From Desulfosporosinus shakirovi (GTDB lineage: Bacteria; Bacillota; Desulfitobacteriia; Desulfitobacteriales; Desulfitobacteriaceae), in contig NZ_JAJDOO010000028.1 of NCBI RefSeq assembly GCF_020595055.1, forward strand, positions 1 to 63,555: DNA of 63,555 bases, in the 5' to 3' direction. This document shows positions 50,175 to 59,566 of the stretch, piece after piece (position 1 is the stretch's first letter; each line of letters opens with the position of its first letter). Below the pieces are notes generated by a model. The model was given only the letters and a program-made list of their open reading frames with translations, did no database searches and was not told the DNA's origin. Position numbers and translations under genes: made by a program.

Positions 50175-51044
50175 ATGGTTTACTTAAGTATTTTTACATT
50201 TCCCAATGACGAGATGGAATTCGACTTCTTCCTTGAGGTAAAAAGAACATGTTATGACGTGTTTTATCCATTTAGGGTTTTATCCACACATAATTTTGAG
50301 AGAATTGATTTTGAGCCGGTTACCATTTTATATGGAGGAAACGGTTCGGGAAAATCTACGGCCTTAAATGTGATTGCCGAAAAAACAGGCATCAATCGAG
50401 ATTCTATTTATAATAAATCTAATTTTTATCCCAACTATATTAATATGTGCGGGATGCACCTGGAGGCAGATATTCCTGAAGACAGCCGAATTATTACCAG
50501 CGATGATGTATTTGACTATATGCTGAATGTCCGTAATCTCAACGAAGGTATAGACCAAAAACGAGATAAACTCTTTGACGAATATTTGGATGCCAAGTAT
50601 TCTCAGTTTCAGATGAAGTCCCTATCCGATTATGAGCTGCTTAAAACAGTAAATATGGCTAGAAGTAAAACACAGTCTCGATTTGTGAGAAAGAAATTGA
50701 TGGCCAATGTACGAGAATATTCCAATGGAGAAAGTGCATTCTTGTACTTTACCGAAAAAATTACTGAAAATGGACTTTATATATTGGACGAGCCTGAAAA
50801 CAGTCTGTCTCCCAAACGACAGATGGAATTAATGAAATTTATTGAGGATGCCGCACGGTTTTGGAACTGCCAGTTTATTATCTCAACCCATTCGCCGTTT
50901 TTACTTGCCTTGCGGGGAGCAAAAATATATGATCTTGACGAGAATCCGGTAGATGTTAAACGGTGGACGGAATTGGAAAATGTGCGGACATACTATGAAT
51001 TTTTTAAACGATATGAAAAAGACTTTTTAAAAATGCTGGACTAA
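50175..51044 (+). CDS. AAA-family ATPase (COG3910-like)
   Basis: A 289-aa soluble ABC-type ATPase: Walker A YGGNGSGKST (53-62), signature-like YSNGESAFLYF, Walker B GLYILDEPENSLSP and a switch His in STHSPFLLAL. It lacks a coiled coil, unlike SMC or RecF. Single-gene unit after the two-component system. Relatives are found in defence and in unknown contexts; no partner nuclease is visible here. Confidence 0.85.
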   Translation: MVYLSIFTFPNDEMEFDFFLEVKRTCYDVFYPFRVLSTHNFERIDFEPVTILYGGNGSGKSTALNVIAEKTGINRDSIYNKSNFYPNYINMCGMHLEADIPEDSRIITSDDVFDYMLNVRNLNEGIDQKRDKLFDEYLDAKYSQFQMKSLSDYELLKTVNMARSKTQSRFVRKKLMANVREYSNGESAFLYFTEKITENGLYILDEPENSLSPKRQMELMKFIEDAARFWNCQFIISTHSPFLLALRGAKIYDLDENPVDVKRWTELENVRTYYEFFKRYEKDFLKMLD

Positions 51045-51334
51045 ATCGGGCTGTGAAGTGGTCAGGTACTTTTTCAACGCCGGCTGTCGGGTCCACTGTT
51101 ACGAGCAGTTGATCCAAGTCTATTTCGACTAATCCAAGAGATATGGAATCTCAAACTGAAAAGAATAGAGGTTTCTCGGTTACGCAAGCACGGAACATGT
51201 TGTGGGAAGCTGGTTATAGTATTACTTAAATAATTATAACCTGAGTGGGGTCGGTTGCAACTTTGCCGGGTACAGCTATTCTTTATCTCATAATTCGAGG
51301 TTAGTAAACTTTCAAACATTCCATAGCATCCTAA
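51045..51334. other. Decayed intergenic sequence
   Basis: Short frames such as EIWNLKLKRIEVSRLRKH (about 51137-51190) look like gene debris, but no family could be assigned. Confidence 0.3.
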
Positions 51335-51416
51335 AGAGCTAAGCTTTGTTAATTCAAGCTTAGCTCTAATACTAACTATAGTTTTAATTAATTGGGGGGC
51401 TGAGGAGAAGGCCCCC
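51335..51416. terminator. Two terminator hairpins
   Basis: AGAGCTAAGCTT/AAGCTTAGCTCT (51335-51367, 9-nt loop) and GGGGGC/GCCCCC (51395-51416) followed by TATTTCTTG. Confidence 0.65.
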
Positions 51417-51532
51417 TATTTCTTGTCACAATCTCTGAGCTCCACAAACAGCAGTTCAGCAAGAAAAGCATAGGTGCGGATAATACATATAAGAATCGCT
51501 ACAGTGAACCACCACTGCCAGGTATTAAACAT
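51416..51532 (-). CDS. Small single-helix membrane ORF
   Basis: A 38-codon frame: MFNTWQWWFTVAILICIIRT, then YAFLAELLFVELRD. One clear membrane helix with aromatic-rich start. The ribosome site is weak and its stop lies in the terminator. Divergent from the germination operon; may be real but unsupported by family knowledge. Confidence 0.3.
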   Translation of the reverse strand: MFNTWQWWFTVAILICIIRTYAFLAELLFVELRDCDKK

Positions 51533-51612
51533 GCTCGGTCCAGCAATTTATACTTACATCCTGCATTAAGGTGAACGACATCAAATGATCAGTTAAGGCA
51601 GGTAGGGGATTA

Positions 51613-51732
51613 ATGTATGGATTTGAAACAAAAGATGCAAGGGAGAAAGTTCTTGCTGGATTCTCCGGGAGATATAGCTCACGCATAACGGAATTAATAG
51701 TATCACATAATAAAGTGTCTAATACAAATTAG
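51613..51732 (+). CDS. Short ORF before the germination operon
   Basis: A 39-codon frame MYGFETKDAREKVLAGFSG and on to TAG. GGTAGGGG precedes the ATG. No family recognised; possibly a leftover gene end or a leader peptide. Confidence 0.25.
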   Translation: MYGFETKDAREKVLAGFSGRYSSRITELIVSHNKVSNTN

Positions 51733-51746
51733 GAAGAGTTGAGTGT

Positions 51747-53285
51747 ATGTTTAGTTTCTTTCGAAAGAAAGAGGAGAAGAAAGCAAAAACTGAAAACCAA
51801 TCGGTGCTCTCTGCCTCCCTTAAATTAACCAATTCCGTCGAGGCAAACATCAAATTATTTAAAGACATTTTCACAAATGATGATACTTTGATTGTCAGGA
51901 ATTTTCAGAATAAGTATTTAAAAGCTGCGGCCTGCTGTGTTATCTACATTGATGGCATGGTAAATACCGAAGTGATCAATGAGAACATTATTCAGCCTAT
52001 TTTAGGCGGGAATTTAAAGGAAGAAATTTCTGATGGCAACCTGCTGGAAGAATTGCAGTATAAAGTAATTGCCTCCAGCGATGTCAAAGAAGCAGCCAAT
52101 ATTAACGATCTGGTCGAGTCTGCAATCAATGGTGATACGGTCTTGCTGGTGGAGGGCTATAAGCAAGCTCTCATTGTAAGTACCAAAGGATGGCAGACCA
52201 GGCCCATTGATGAACCCTTGGCCGAGAGGGTCGTGCGCGGACCAAGAGAAGGTTTTGTCGAGTCCTTAATCATAAACCTGTCCTTAATCAGGCGGAAAAT
52301 CAAAAATCCGGACTTGAAGTTTCAATTTAAAGAATTGGGATCAAGCACCAAGACCAAAATCTGCCTTTGCTATATTGAAGGGGTGGCCCCCGAAAAAGTT
52401 CTTCAGGAATTGATTCACCGGCTGGATAACATTGAAATCGATGGGATTATGGATTCCGGCTATATCCAGGAACTCATCAAAGATGCTCCCTTATCGCCTT
52501 TGGAAACGGTAGCTTCCACAGAAAGACCGGATAATGTAGCCGGGAAGCTGCTGGAAGGAAGGATTGCAATTGTCGTTGACGGAAGTCCGTTTGTGCTCAC
52601 GCTGCCGTTTTTGTTTGTTGAATATTTTCACGCCGATGAAGATTACTATAACGACTCCTTATTTACAACCGTCAGCAGAACCTTAAGGATGATCGGTACC
52701 TTTGCAGCAATATTCCTCCCGGCAATTTATGTATCACTGACAACATTTCACCAGGAGATGATACCGACACCCCTTTTATTAAGTATTACAGCTGCCAGAC
52801 AAGGCACGCCCTTTCCGACAATCCTGGAAGCGGTGATCATGGGTTTTTTGTTCGAAATCCTGAGGGAAACCGGGACGAGAATGCCTGCGCCAATTGGGCA
52901 GACGGTAGTTATTGTGGGGGCATTAGTCCTGGGGGGAGCAGCGATTGAAGCAAGGTTTATCAGCGCTCCTATGGTTATCGTCAGTGGATTGACGGGTATT
53001 ACGGCGCTCCTGACCGTAAAGTTTAAAAGCTTTCCCATAATTCTCAGGCTATTATTGTTATTCCTGGCTTTTCTTATGGGCTTTTACGGAATTATCTTCG
53101 GTTTAATCGGACTGGTTATTTATTTTATGCAAATGCGTTCCTATGGCGTCCCCTATCTGTTGGGGACTACTGCTTTTGATGAGAACAACATCAAGGATAC
53201 GGTTACCAGAACACCCTGGCGGCAAGTGCATTTTCACCCCCGGCTCCCGGTGGTGGAGAACCATGAGTCAGATCATAGAAAATAG
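51747..53285 (+). CDS. Spore germination receptor A subunit (GerA/GerKA family)
   Basis: A 512-aa inner-spore-membrane protein: soluble N-terminal domain (about 30-290) and four to five membrane helices from about 300. Hallmarks: YIDGMVNTEVINENI, GDTVLLVEGYKQALIVSTKGW, RVVRGPREGFVESLIINLSL, FLPAIYVSLTTFHQEMIPT and TGTRMPAPIGQTVVIVGALV. First gene of an A-C-D-B operon. Senses nutrient germinants with its partner subunits. Confirms a spore former. Confidence 0.93.
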   Translation: MFSFFRKKEEKKAKTENQSVLSASLKLTNSVEANIKLFKDIFTNDDTLIVRNFQNKYLKAAACCVIYIDGMVNTEVINENIIQPILGGNLKEEISDGNLLEELQYKVIASSDVKEAANINDLVESAINGDTVLLVEGYKQALIVSTKGWQTRPIDEPLAERVVRGPREGFVESLIINLSLIRRKIKNPDLKFQFKELGSSTKTKICLCYIEGVAPEKVLQELIHRLDNIEIDGIMDSGYIQELIKDAPLSPLETVASTERPDNVAGKLLEGRIAIVVDGSPFVLTLPFLFVEYFHADEDYYNDSLFTTVSRTLRMIGTFAAIFLPAIYVSLTTFHQEMIPTPLLLSITAARQGTPFPTILEAVIMGFLFEILRETGTRMPAPIGQTVVIVGALVLGGAAIEARFISAPMVIVSGLTGITALLTVKFKSFPIILRLLLLFLAFLMGFYGIIFGLIGLVIYFMQMRSYGVPYLLGTTAFDENNIKDTVTRTPWRQVHFHPRLPVVENHESDHRK

Positions 53286-53299
53286 AGGTAAGCAGCTTC

Positions 53300-54457
53300 A
53301 TGAAATCGACAAGTAAAATTCTATCAGTGATCTTGATTTTAGCGAATACCCTGTTTTTAGCCGGTTGCTGGAACTATCGGGAGATCGATACCCTGAGGTT
53401 TGTAGCAGGGATAGCCATTGACAAAAGCGAAACCGGCGATCAATATCTGTTAACCGTCGAAACGGTGGATATTAAGAACGGTGGAGAATCAATCATGAAT
53501 TCAAACACCATGACAGTGGCTGGAGATACGCTGTTGGACGCTAAAAAAAATATGGATTCTATTTCCGGGAAAAAGTTGTATTTTGCTCATACCAGGATCG
53601 CGGTTTTAAGCCAGGATGTGGCGAAAGAGGGGGCAGTAAAAGTTATTGATTGGTTAGCCAGGAACGCCGAGCTCAGGGAAGATATTGAAGTGCTGGTATC
53701 CCAGGAAAGCACTGCCAAAGAAATACTGGAAACCGGGAGCAAAACGGACCAAATCATTTCCTTTGAACTGGACAAAGTGTTAAAAAACCAAAAAACTATC
53801 GCCAATGCTCCTGAGAAAGAGTTATGGACTTTGATCAACGATTTAGGTGGCAGCGGTATTTCTGCAGTCCTTCCTTTGGTGTCCCTCAAGAAAGTCAATA
53901 GCCGAACCTTGCCCTCTGTGACGGGAACCGCTGTCTTTAAAAAGGATAAGTTGGTCGGCTTTTTAAATGTGGATGACACGAGGGACTTGCTCTTTATTCA
54001 AAACAAAGTTGATGGCGGATCACTTGTCCAGAATGGGGAAGGGGACAACGCCGGTACAAAAGTATCTTTAAAAATATTAGAAAATAGGACAAAACTAAAA
54101 CCTATTGAGAAAGATGGGAATCTAGAAATCTCCATTGAAATTAAAACTACGGTTGCCATCGATGAGATCGAAGGCACGGAAAACTATATCGATGAACCGG
54201 GAAGGCTTAGGCTGGAGAAAAGTGCCGAAGAGAGTATGAAAAAGAGCCTTGAAAATGTAGTTCAAGAAGTTCAAACGAAGTACAACAGCGACATCTTCGG
54301 GTTTGGAGCTAAAGTTAAAGCGGATATGCCCGGCACTTGGAAAGAAATTGAGACATTATGGGGCGGCAAATTTAAAGATCTAAAGGTTTCTGTTCATCCG
54401 GAACTTACCATCAAAAATAGTGCCGCATTCTCTCAACCTCTTAGAATTGGAGATTAA
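53300..54457 (+). CDS. Spore germination receptor C subunit (Ger(x)C lipoprotein)
   Basis: A 385-aa lipoprotein: signal peptide ending LFLAGC with lipidated Cys23, then the GerC start WNYREIDTLRFVAGIAIDK. Repeated three-domain GerC fold follows, with GKKLYFAHTRIAVLSQDVA and AELREDIEVLVSQES. Faces the outside of the inner spore membrane and is required for receptor function in characterised systems. 15 bp after the A gene. Confidence 0.92.
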   Translation: MKSTSKILSVILILANTLFLAGCWNYREIDTLRFVAGIAIDKSETGDQYLLTVETVDIKNGGESIMNSNTMTVAGDTLLDAKKNMDSISGKKLYFAHTRIAVLSQDVAKEGAVKVIDWLARNAELREDIEVLVSQESTAKEILETGSKTDQIISFELDKVLKNQKTIANAPEKELWTLINDLGGSGISAVLPLVSLKKVNSRTLPSVTGTAVFKKDKLVGFLNVDDTRDLLFIQNKVDGGSLVQNGEGDNAGTKVSLKILENRTKLKPIEKDGNLEISIEIKTTVAIDEIEGTENYIDEPGRLRLEKSAEESMKKSLENVVQEVQTKYNSDIFGFGAKVKADMPGTWKEIETLWGGKFKDLKVSVHPELTIKNSAAFSQPLRIGD

Positions 54458-54460
54458 GGT

Positions 54461-54670
54461 ATGGTTGTTTTAGTCATTTTTTCCTATGCATTCATTATCT
54501 ATTTAGATTTGATGCCTTTATACAGGAAAAAGCTTTGGCGGGATTTTGGCGTCAATATGGCCCTTACTCTATTGACCTTTGCCATCGCCTTTTTAATAAG
54601 CTTGGATGTAGCAATACCCAGTCCGGTAAATCCAATCAAAAGTTTAATAATTTCAATCTTGGGGAAGTAG
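54461..54670 (+). CDS. Small two-helix germination receptor subunit (D-type)
   Basis: A 69-aa protein with helices at about 2-18 and 32-50, starting 4 bp after the C gene. Such two-helix D proteins accompany some germinant receptor operons in Bacillus and Clostridia and modulate germination. Sequence itself is poorly conserved; the call rests on size, topology and position. Confidence 0.7.
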   Translation: MVVLVIFSYAFIIYLDLMPLYRKKLWRDFGVNMALTLLTFAIAFLISLDVAIPSPVNPIKSLIISILGK

Positions 54671-54677
54671 GTTAGTT

Positions 54678-55781
54678 ATGATTAAGGAAATGATTACTTC
54701 TAAACAGGGGGTTTACCTATTAATCCTGTTCATGATAGGAAGCAATCTGTTTATGGGATTGGCTCCGGTTGCCAAGAGTGACGCCTGGATTGCGGCTCTT
54801 GTGGGAATGTTGATGGCTCTGCCCATAATTTTTATCTACGCCAGGCTGCTCTCACTTTTTAAAGGAAGGGATATATTCGATATACTTAATTTGGTTTTCG
54901 GGAATGTTTTAGGGAAAATAGTAGCCCTGGCGTATATTTGGTATCCCTTGCATTTAGGAGCCATGGTCATAAGAGATCTTGGAGAATTCTTTAACACTGT
55001 GGCCATGCCGGAGACACCCATGCTTTTGCCCATGCTTTTTATGGGTTTTTTATCCATCTGGGCGGTCATGGCGGGAGTGGAGGTTCTGGGACGCTGCAGC
55101 AAAATTTTCTTCCCCATCGTTGTTATTATCATGTTTGTAACCACCTTGCTTGTCATTCCTTATTTGAATTTTGCCCACCTCAAACCGGTAATGTATGACG
55201 GGATTGGGCCTGTTTTAAACAGCGCCTTTGATATCTTTTCTTTTCCGCTTGCTGAAACGGTGCTTTTTCTGGCTGTTTTTTCTGCCTTGAAGACCGATAA
55301 GTCAATTTACCGGGTATATTATTCGGGGCTGTTTATCTTTGCGGCCATCGGTGTCCTTCTTACCCTAAGAAATATCCTTGTTTTAGGCGGTGATATTGTC
55401 AGCGTGGTTAATTTTCCCCTCTATGTTGAAGTTAGCCGGATAAATATTGGCGAATTTATCCAGAGAATAGAAGTTTCTGTTGCTACGACATTTGTAATTA
55501 CCGACTTTATAAAAGTGAGTGTATGCTTGTATGTTACCTGTATCGGCATCAGCAAATTATTCGGATTAAATAATTACAGGTCAATTGTTGTTCAAACAGG
55601 CCTCTTAATGGTTTTACTGGCTTATATCATGTATGAAAATATCATGGATATGATTTATTTTGCTTTTGAGATCTATGCTTATTATGCCCTGCCCTTTCAG
55701 GTGATTTTACCGGTCATCATCCTGGTTATTGCTGAAATAAGAATAAGAGCGGGTCAATTACAAACAGGGAAGAGATATTGA
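54678..55781 (+). CDS. Spore germination receptor B subunit (GerB/GerKB permease)
   Basis: A 367-aa membrane protein with about ten helices, of the endospore germination permease branch of the amino acid/polyamine/organocation superfamily. Opening ITSKQGVYLLILFMIGSNLF and later WYPLHLGAMVIRDLGEFFN are family-typical. Forms the germinant-binding channel-like subunit. Last gene of the operon. Confidence 0.9.
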   Translation: MIKEMITSKQGVYLLILFMIGSNLFMGLAPVAKSDAWIAALVGMLMALPIIFIYARLLSLFKGRDIFDILNLVFGNVLGKIVALAYIWYPLHLGAMVIRDLGEFFNTVAMPETPMLLPMLFMGFLSIWAVMAGVEVLGRCSKIFFPIVVIIMFVTTLLVIPYLNFAHLKPVMYDGIGPVLNSAFDIFSFPLAETVLFLAVFSALKTDKSIYRVYYSGLFIFAAIGVLLTLRNILVLGGDIVSVVNFPLYVEVSRINIGEFIQRIEVSVATTFVITDFIKVSVCLYVTCIGISKLFGLNNYRSIVVQTGLLMVLLAYIMYENIMDMIYFAFEIYAYYALPFQVILPVIILVIAEIRIRAGQLQTGKRY

Positions 55782-56119
55782 ATTTGATAAGTTGGTGTCA
55801 ATTGTAGAAGGAAATACCATTCCAATACTTGGTATGTGGTAGAATATATATGGACTCTAGGATTTACTATCATATTGAACCAGAGGTAATTGACGAATAT
55901 GATAAAGGCGAATTAGGGATAATTCCATTTGAACAAAAAAGGGGAATAGCGCTATAGGACAATTGGGAGCAGGAAAGGATAACTTGAGTGGAATAATAGA
56001 TATTGCTGTTATGCAATCGTTGATCAGCTTAAACATTTCCGATACCTACACTTTTAGGAACTTTGACCTGAAACCAACTAATATGATAAAACCAAACAAA
56101 GATGTTGAACCCTACCCCT
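55782..56119 (+). other. Gap with gene debris
   Basis: Two short frames: MDSRIYYHIEPEVIDEYDKG (from 55850) and SGIIDIAVMQSLISLN (about 55985-56030). The second resembles part of a superfamily 2 helicase, but the neighbouring residues do not support it further. No intact gene. Confidence 0.35.
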
Positions 56120-56485
56120 TTAATAATTTGCAGTTTTAAGTGTTGAATCGATTAAAACTTCTCCATTGCAAACCGCATTATGAATTCCATAACTTTCCCA
56201 TTTTTGAGTCCCCAAATGATTGGGAGTAGAATTTTTTAGTGATTTTGCGGATTTGGCCAATGTTTCTTCTTTTTGATTGTTTGCTTTGAGTACCCCATCT
56301 TCATAAATTCCATTATATGCGGAAATAGATGAACAAGTTTCAGTAGCGGTCGTTACAGAATACCCAGTTATTGATATCCCGGTACTCAGATTATTAGACA
56401 TACCCATAGACCAAGCGAAAACACTTGTTGCAGTACATAGAAAAATAGCTAAGGTTGTCCCGATAATTAATTTTTTCCTATTCAT
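56120..56485 (-). CDS. Small secreted protein of unknown function
   Basis: A 121-aa protein with a signal peptide (MNRKKLIIG, hydrophobic to about 22, cleavage after SVFA). The mature part is Ser/Thr/Asn-rich and contains two Cys (TETCSSIS and NAVCNGEV) that could form a disulfide. Directly follows the secreted protein gene at 56486 with no gap, so they are co-expressed. No known family; slight resemblance to lactococcin-972-like peptides was not convincing. Confidence 0.65.
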   Translation of the reverse strand: MNRKKLIIGTTLAIFLCTATSVFAWSMGMSNNLSTGISITGYSVTTATETCSSISAYNGIYEDGVLKANNQKEETLAKSAKSLKNSTPNHLGTQKWESYGIHNAVCNGEVLIDSTLKTANY

Positions 56486-56923
56486 TTATTTTCCCTCCTT
56501 AGTCTGCGTCTTGACTATGATTGGTGCATCTTTTGAAATGTCAAATTCAGTAAGGGTAATAGTTTTATCTTCATGTTTAATTGCTATCAAAAGTTTATCG
56601 TTTCCTTCTAAGTAAATTATTGGTTTAAAATCCCCGATTTTATTATCTTTACTCAGCAGTAGAATAGCAGAAAGAACTTTTTTGTTTATATCGCTACTTA
56701 ATTTTGATATATTCTTATCGAATATATCGTTCATAAAGTAAGATTTCATTTCTTTCTTACTATTTAAGTCAAAAGTGTCAGCGACTGACTTTTGCACCCT
56801 GAATTCCTCATCCAGATAATAACTGTCAGAAATAGCGGGGTTAGAAAATGCAAAAAATGATAGTCCAGCTAATAGCCCAACAGATAAAACCAAACCTTTT
56901 ACCGAGAATAACATTTTTTTCAT
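56486..56923 (-). CDS. Small secreted protein, paralogue of the 31162 gene
   Basis: A 145-aa protein with signal peptide (MKKMLFSVKGLVLSVGLLAG) and mature start near ISDSYYLDEEF. Shares TFDLNSKKEMKSYFMNDIFD-like and IAIKHEDKTITLTEFDIS blocks with the gene at 31162-31506 and the remnant at 5355-5496. A longer frame opens at 56944, but GGAAGGTGG lies between and ATG 56923 is better placed. Function unknown. Confidence 0.65.
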   Translation of the reverse strand: MKKMLFSVKGLVLSVGLLAGLSFFAFSNPAISDSYYLDEEFRVQKSVADTFDLNSKKEMKSYFMNDIFDKNISKLSSDINKKVLSAILLLSKDNKIGDFKPIIYLEGNDKLLIAIKHEDKTITLTEFDISKDAPIIVKTQTKEGK

Positions 56924-56944
56924 AAAAACTTGGCCACCTTCCAT

Positions 56945-57489
56945 TTTTATACTTTACTAAGGATAACCATTTCTCCATATTTTAGTTTTTTCCTTCCACA
57001 AAAACCATTTATACTGTCGGTATTAAGAAAATCGTGATAGTAGGATTTGTTTTACCTCCTAGTAATAAAAATATAAATAAGATCTAAACGTTAACCTATA
57101 AGACGTTACCCTTTTATAACACTCACAGATTTAAACCTTATATATTCAATATGACAGAGATAACTCATTTTTAGTCCTATAATCAACCATATTCTGAAAT
57201 TTCGAAATTGAAACGAACCGCTGCGAACAGCAAAGAGGCCTTTGATGAACATGTTCCTATGCACGTCAAAGATGACCTTGTAGAGAAAAGGTTTCAAGGA
57301 TCAGATAAGTACAGATATACTTACGATGATATTGCAGAGAAACATGAGATAAACAGAAATCTTGTATCTATTTAACTGTGGATTCGAAAGAACCAGCAGT
57401 TGGCGTATAATTGAGTTATACAAAAAACCAAATCACAGAGTAAAAATTATACCGATTGGATCGGTAACAATTAAAAGGATGGTAAGAAA
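56945..57489. other. Gap with debris and a promoter
   Basis: A frame at about 57205-57375 (FDEHVPMHVKDDLVEKRF, YRYTYDDIAEKHEINRN) looks like the helix-turn-helix end of a lost gene. TATAAT at 57406-57411 and a small stem ACCGAT/ATCGGT (about 57450-57464) precede the HAD gene. Confidence 0.4.
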
Positions 57490-58119
57490 ATGGAGATTGA
57501 TAGTATTATTTTTGATTTAGACGGCACACTTTGGAATTCCATAGCAGGAATTTGTGAGGCCTGGCAAACGGTCTTAGCCAACTATCCCCAGATTACAAAA
57601 GCAGTAACCCCTGAAGATATGCAGGGCTGCATGGGGCTGCCAATGGATGAAATAGGCAAAAAGTTGTTCCCGGAATTAAATGAAGCTGATCAAAAGAAAT
57701 TAATGAAAGAATTCTGTGAAACAGAACAAGCTCATTTAGAAGAACATGGCGGAATGTTATACCCTAAATTAGAAGAAACCCTTGAAAAGTTAGCTCAAAA
57801 ATACAAATTGTTCATAGTTAGTAATTGCCAAGATGGCTATATCCAAGCCTTCTTTAAGGCCCACAGCTTAAATAAATACTTCAGTGATTTTGAATGTTGG
57901 GGTGTAACAGGGCTGTCGAAAGGGGAAACCAATAAAATCCTCATAGCAAGAAATGAACTAAAAAAACCTATTTATGTAGGAGATACCATGGGAGATGCCC
58001 AGTCAGCCAAAGTGGCGGAAATTCCGTTTGTATATGCCAGATATGGCTTTGGTAAGGTTGAAGAGTATGATTATGTGATTGATTGTTTTGAAGAATTGTT
58101 AACGATAATATATGCCTGA
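57490..58119 (+). CDS. HAD-family hydrolase, phosphoglycolate phosphatase-like
   Basis: A 209-aa phosphatase: Asp9 in IIFDLDGTLWNS, motif II FIVSNCQDGY, Lys in SKGETNKILI and motif IV YVGDTMGDAQSA. The cap insert after motif I is helical, as in Gph-like enzymes. Stands alone behind its own promoter. Substrate unknown. Confidence 0.85.
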   Translation: MEIDSIIFDLDGTLWNSIAGICEAWQTVLANYPQITKAVTPEDMQGCMGLPMDEIGKKLFPELNEADQKKLMKEFCETEQAHLEEHGGMLYPKLEETLEKLAQKYKLFIVSNCQDGYIQAFFKAHSLNKYFSDFECWGVTGLSKGETNKILIARNELKKPIYVGDTMGDAQSAKVAEIPFVYARYGFGKVEEYDYVIDCFEELLTIIYA

Positions 58120-58597
58120 AAAACCGAACACTATAGCCGCTGTAGCATCATAGATGTCTTGACTCGTGGCTGATTGAACGTACTCCACGGCTAAAAAGCT
58201 GTTCAGTTCAAAGAATTAACGATTCATGAAGGAGCCGTTCATTACGGCAGAGTAATGTACGAAATGTTCAAAGCAATTCCCGTGCCGAAAAACTCAAAGA
58301 ATTGAACTCAATGAAGACAAAGGGATATAATCGCCCGAACAGTCAATGGCGGCGGCAGACTGGTGATTGACGGGCTCCATGTAGATTCTGAGCAATGAGG
58401 CAGGAGTTATGAGATATGGGGCCTATATTAATAATCAATTACTAAATCCTACAACCGATCAATAAACTGTGTCGGACATATTGAACACCATAGAGGATTC
58501 AGTCCTAAACAAAAATAATAGACCAGGCATATAGAGCCTGGTCAGATTAAATTATTTATATGATTCGAATCTAAATAATTTTTTCAATTTACATTTT
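58120..58597. other. Gap with debris and a terminator
   Basis: Scraps such as FKELTIHEGAVHYGRVMYEM (about 58200-58275) suggest a decayed gene. GACCAGGC/GCCTGGTC (58521-58543) is a stem that can serve the converging HAD and LysR genes. Confidence 0.45.
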
Positions 58598-59566
58598 CTA
58601 TTTAGACGCAATTAAACGTGGTTTAATGGCCGGTTCCGCTAAGTCGTAATCATCTTTACTTAAAATTCTCCGAATCAAATCACGATTAGTTAACAGGTTA
58701 ATTAAGATATTCTCCTCTTTAGTTTTTTTAAAGCGGGCATCTGTGAGAATATTAAGGGGTCGATAAAGGGGGCTGTCTTCTATTTGTAATGTCTTAAACA
58801 CATTTTGATCACTTTCTTTGCTGACAGTTAAGGCGGAAATGATGGTTATACCCAGTCCGGCAGCTACGGCATGTTTGATCGCTTGAGTACTTCCTAACTC
58901 CATTGCTATATTTAACTGCGCAGGGTCAAGTCCGCTCTGCTTTAGCATAATCTCCATCACCTTACGAGTTCCTGAACCCTCTTCTCGGGTCAAGATGCGC
59001 TCGTTCAAGAGTTCTTCGAGTCTAATAGTTTTTCTCGCTGACCAGGGATGGAAATTAGGAATAACAACGACCAACTGATCTTCCCAGAAACTTTCAACAT
59101 TTAGATTTTTGTTTTTGCCCACAGGCCCCTCAATCAAGCCAATATGCATTTTTTTCTCTAAGATATCTTGGGATATGGATTCAGTATTGGCAATTTTAAC
59201 CTTAAACTCAACTTCCGGATGAATTTTGTACAAAAATGTTATAAGATGCGGAAGTATATATTCCCCGATGGTCAAGGTTGCGCCGAGACTGATTATTTTT
59301 TTCTGATTCTTAGTTAGAGCTTCTATCGCCTCTTTAGCAGACGTTAAGGTATCCAGAACACTTTGAACATAACCGTAAAAGACTTTGCCCTCTTTTGTTA
59401 AACTTACGCCTTTATTTGATCTGTTAAAAAATTCTGCACCATATTCTTTTTCAAGACTCTTGATTTGAACAGTAACGGATGGTTGACTTATATGAAGTTT
59501 CTTAGCAGATAACGAAATATTGTTAGTTTTAGCTACTTCTTGAAATACAAGCAAGCGTTCATCCAT
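58598..59566 (-). CDS. LysR-family transcriptional regulator (CysL/selenium-metabolism type)
   Basis: A 322-aa regulator: winged helix with NNISLSAKKLHISQPSVTVQ and LEKEYGAEFFNR, then the type 2 periplasmic-binding-like effector domain (about 90-300) with GATLTIGEYILPHL and REEGSGTRKVMEIML. Such CysL/CbbR-like members usually control a divergent gene, but the divergent side here (59567-59979) holds no intact gene, so the original target seems lost. Confidence 0.88.
   Translation of the reverse strand: MDERLLVFQEVAKTNNISLSAKKLHISQPSVTVQIKSLEKEYGAEFFNRSNKGVSLTKEGKVFYGYVQSVLDTLTSAKEAIEALTKNQKKIISLGATLTIGEYILPHLITFLYKIHPEVEFKVKIANTESISQDILEKKMHIGLIEGPVGKNKNLNVESFWEDQLVVVIPNFHPWSARKTIRLEELLNERILTREEGSGTRKVMEIMLKQSGLDPAQLNIAMELGSTQAIKHAVAAGLGITIISALTVSKESDQNVFKTLQIEDSPLYRPLNILTDARFKKTKEENILINLLTNRDLIRRILSKDDYDLAEPAIKPRLIASK

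Noticed and set aside
55985-56030. Superfamily 2 helicase gene
   Set aside because: Only a GIIDIAVMQSL-like scrap is present; no Walker motifs nearby.
56120-56485. Lactococcin-972-like bacteriocin
   Set aside because: Only a loose W-x-YG-like pattern is shared; the diagnostic C-terminal pattern and partner immunity/ABC genes are missing.
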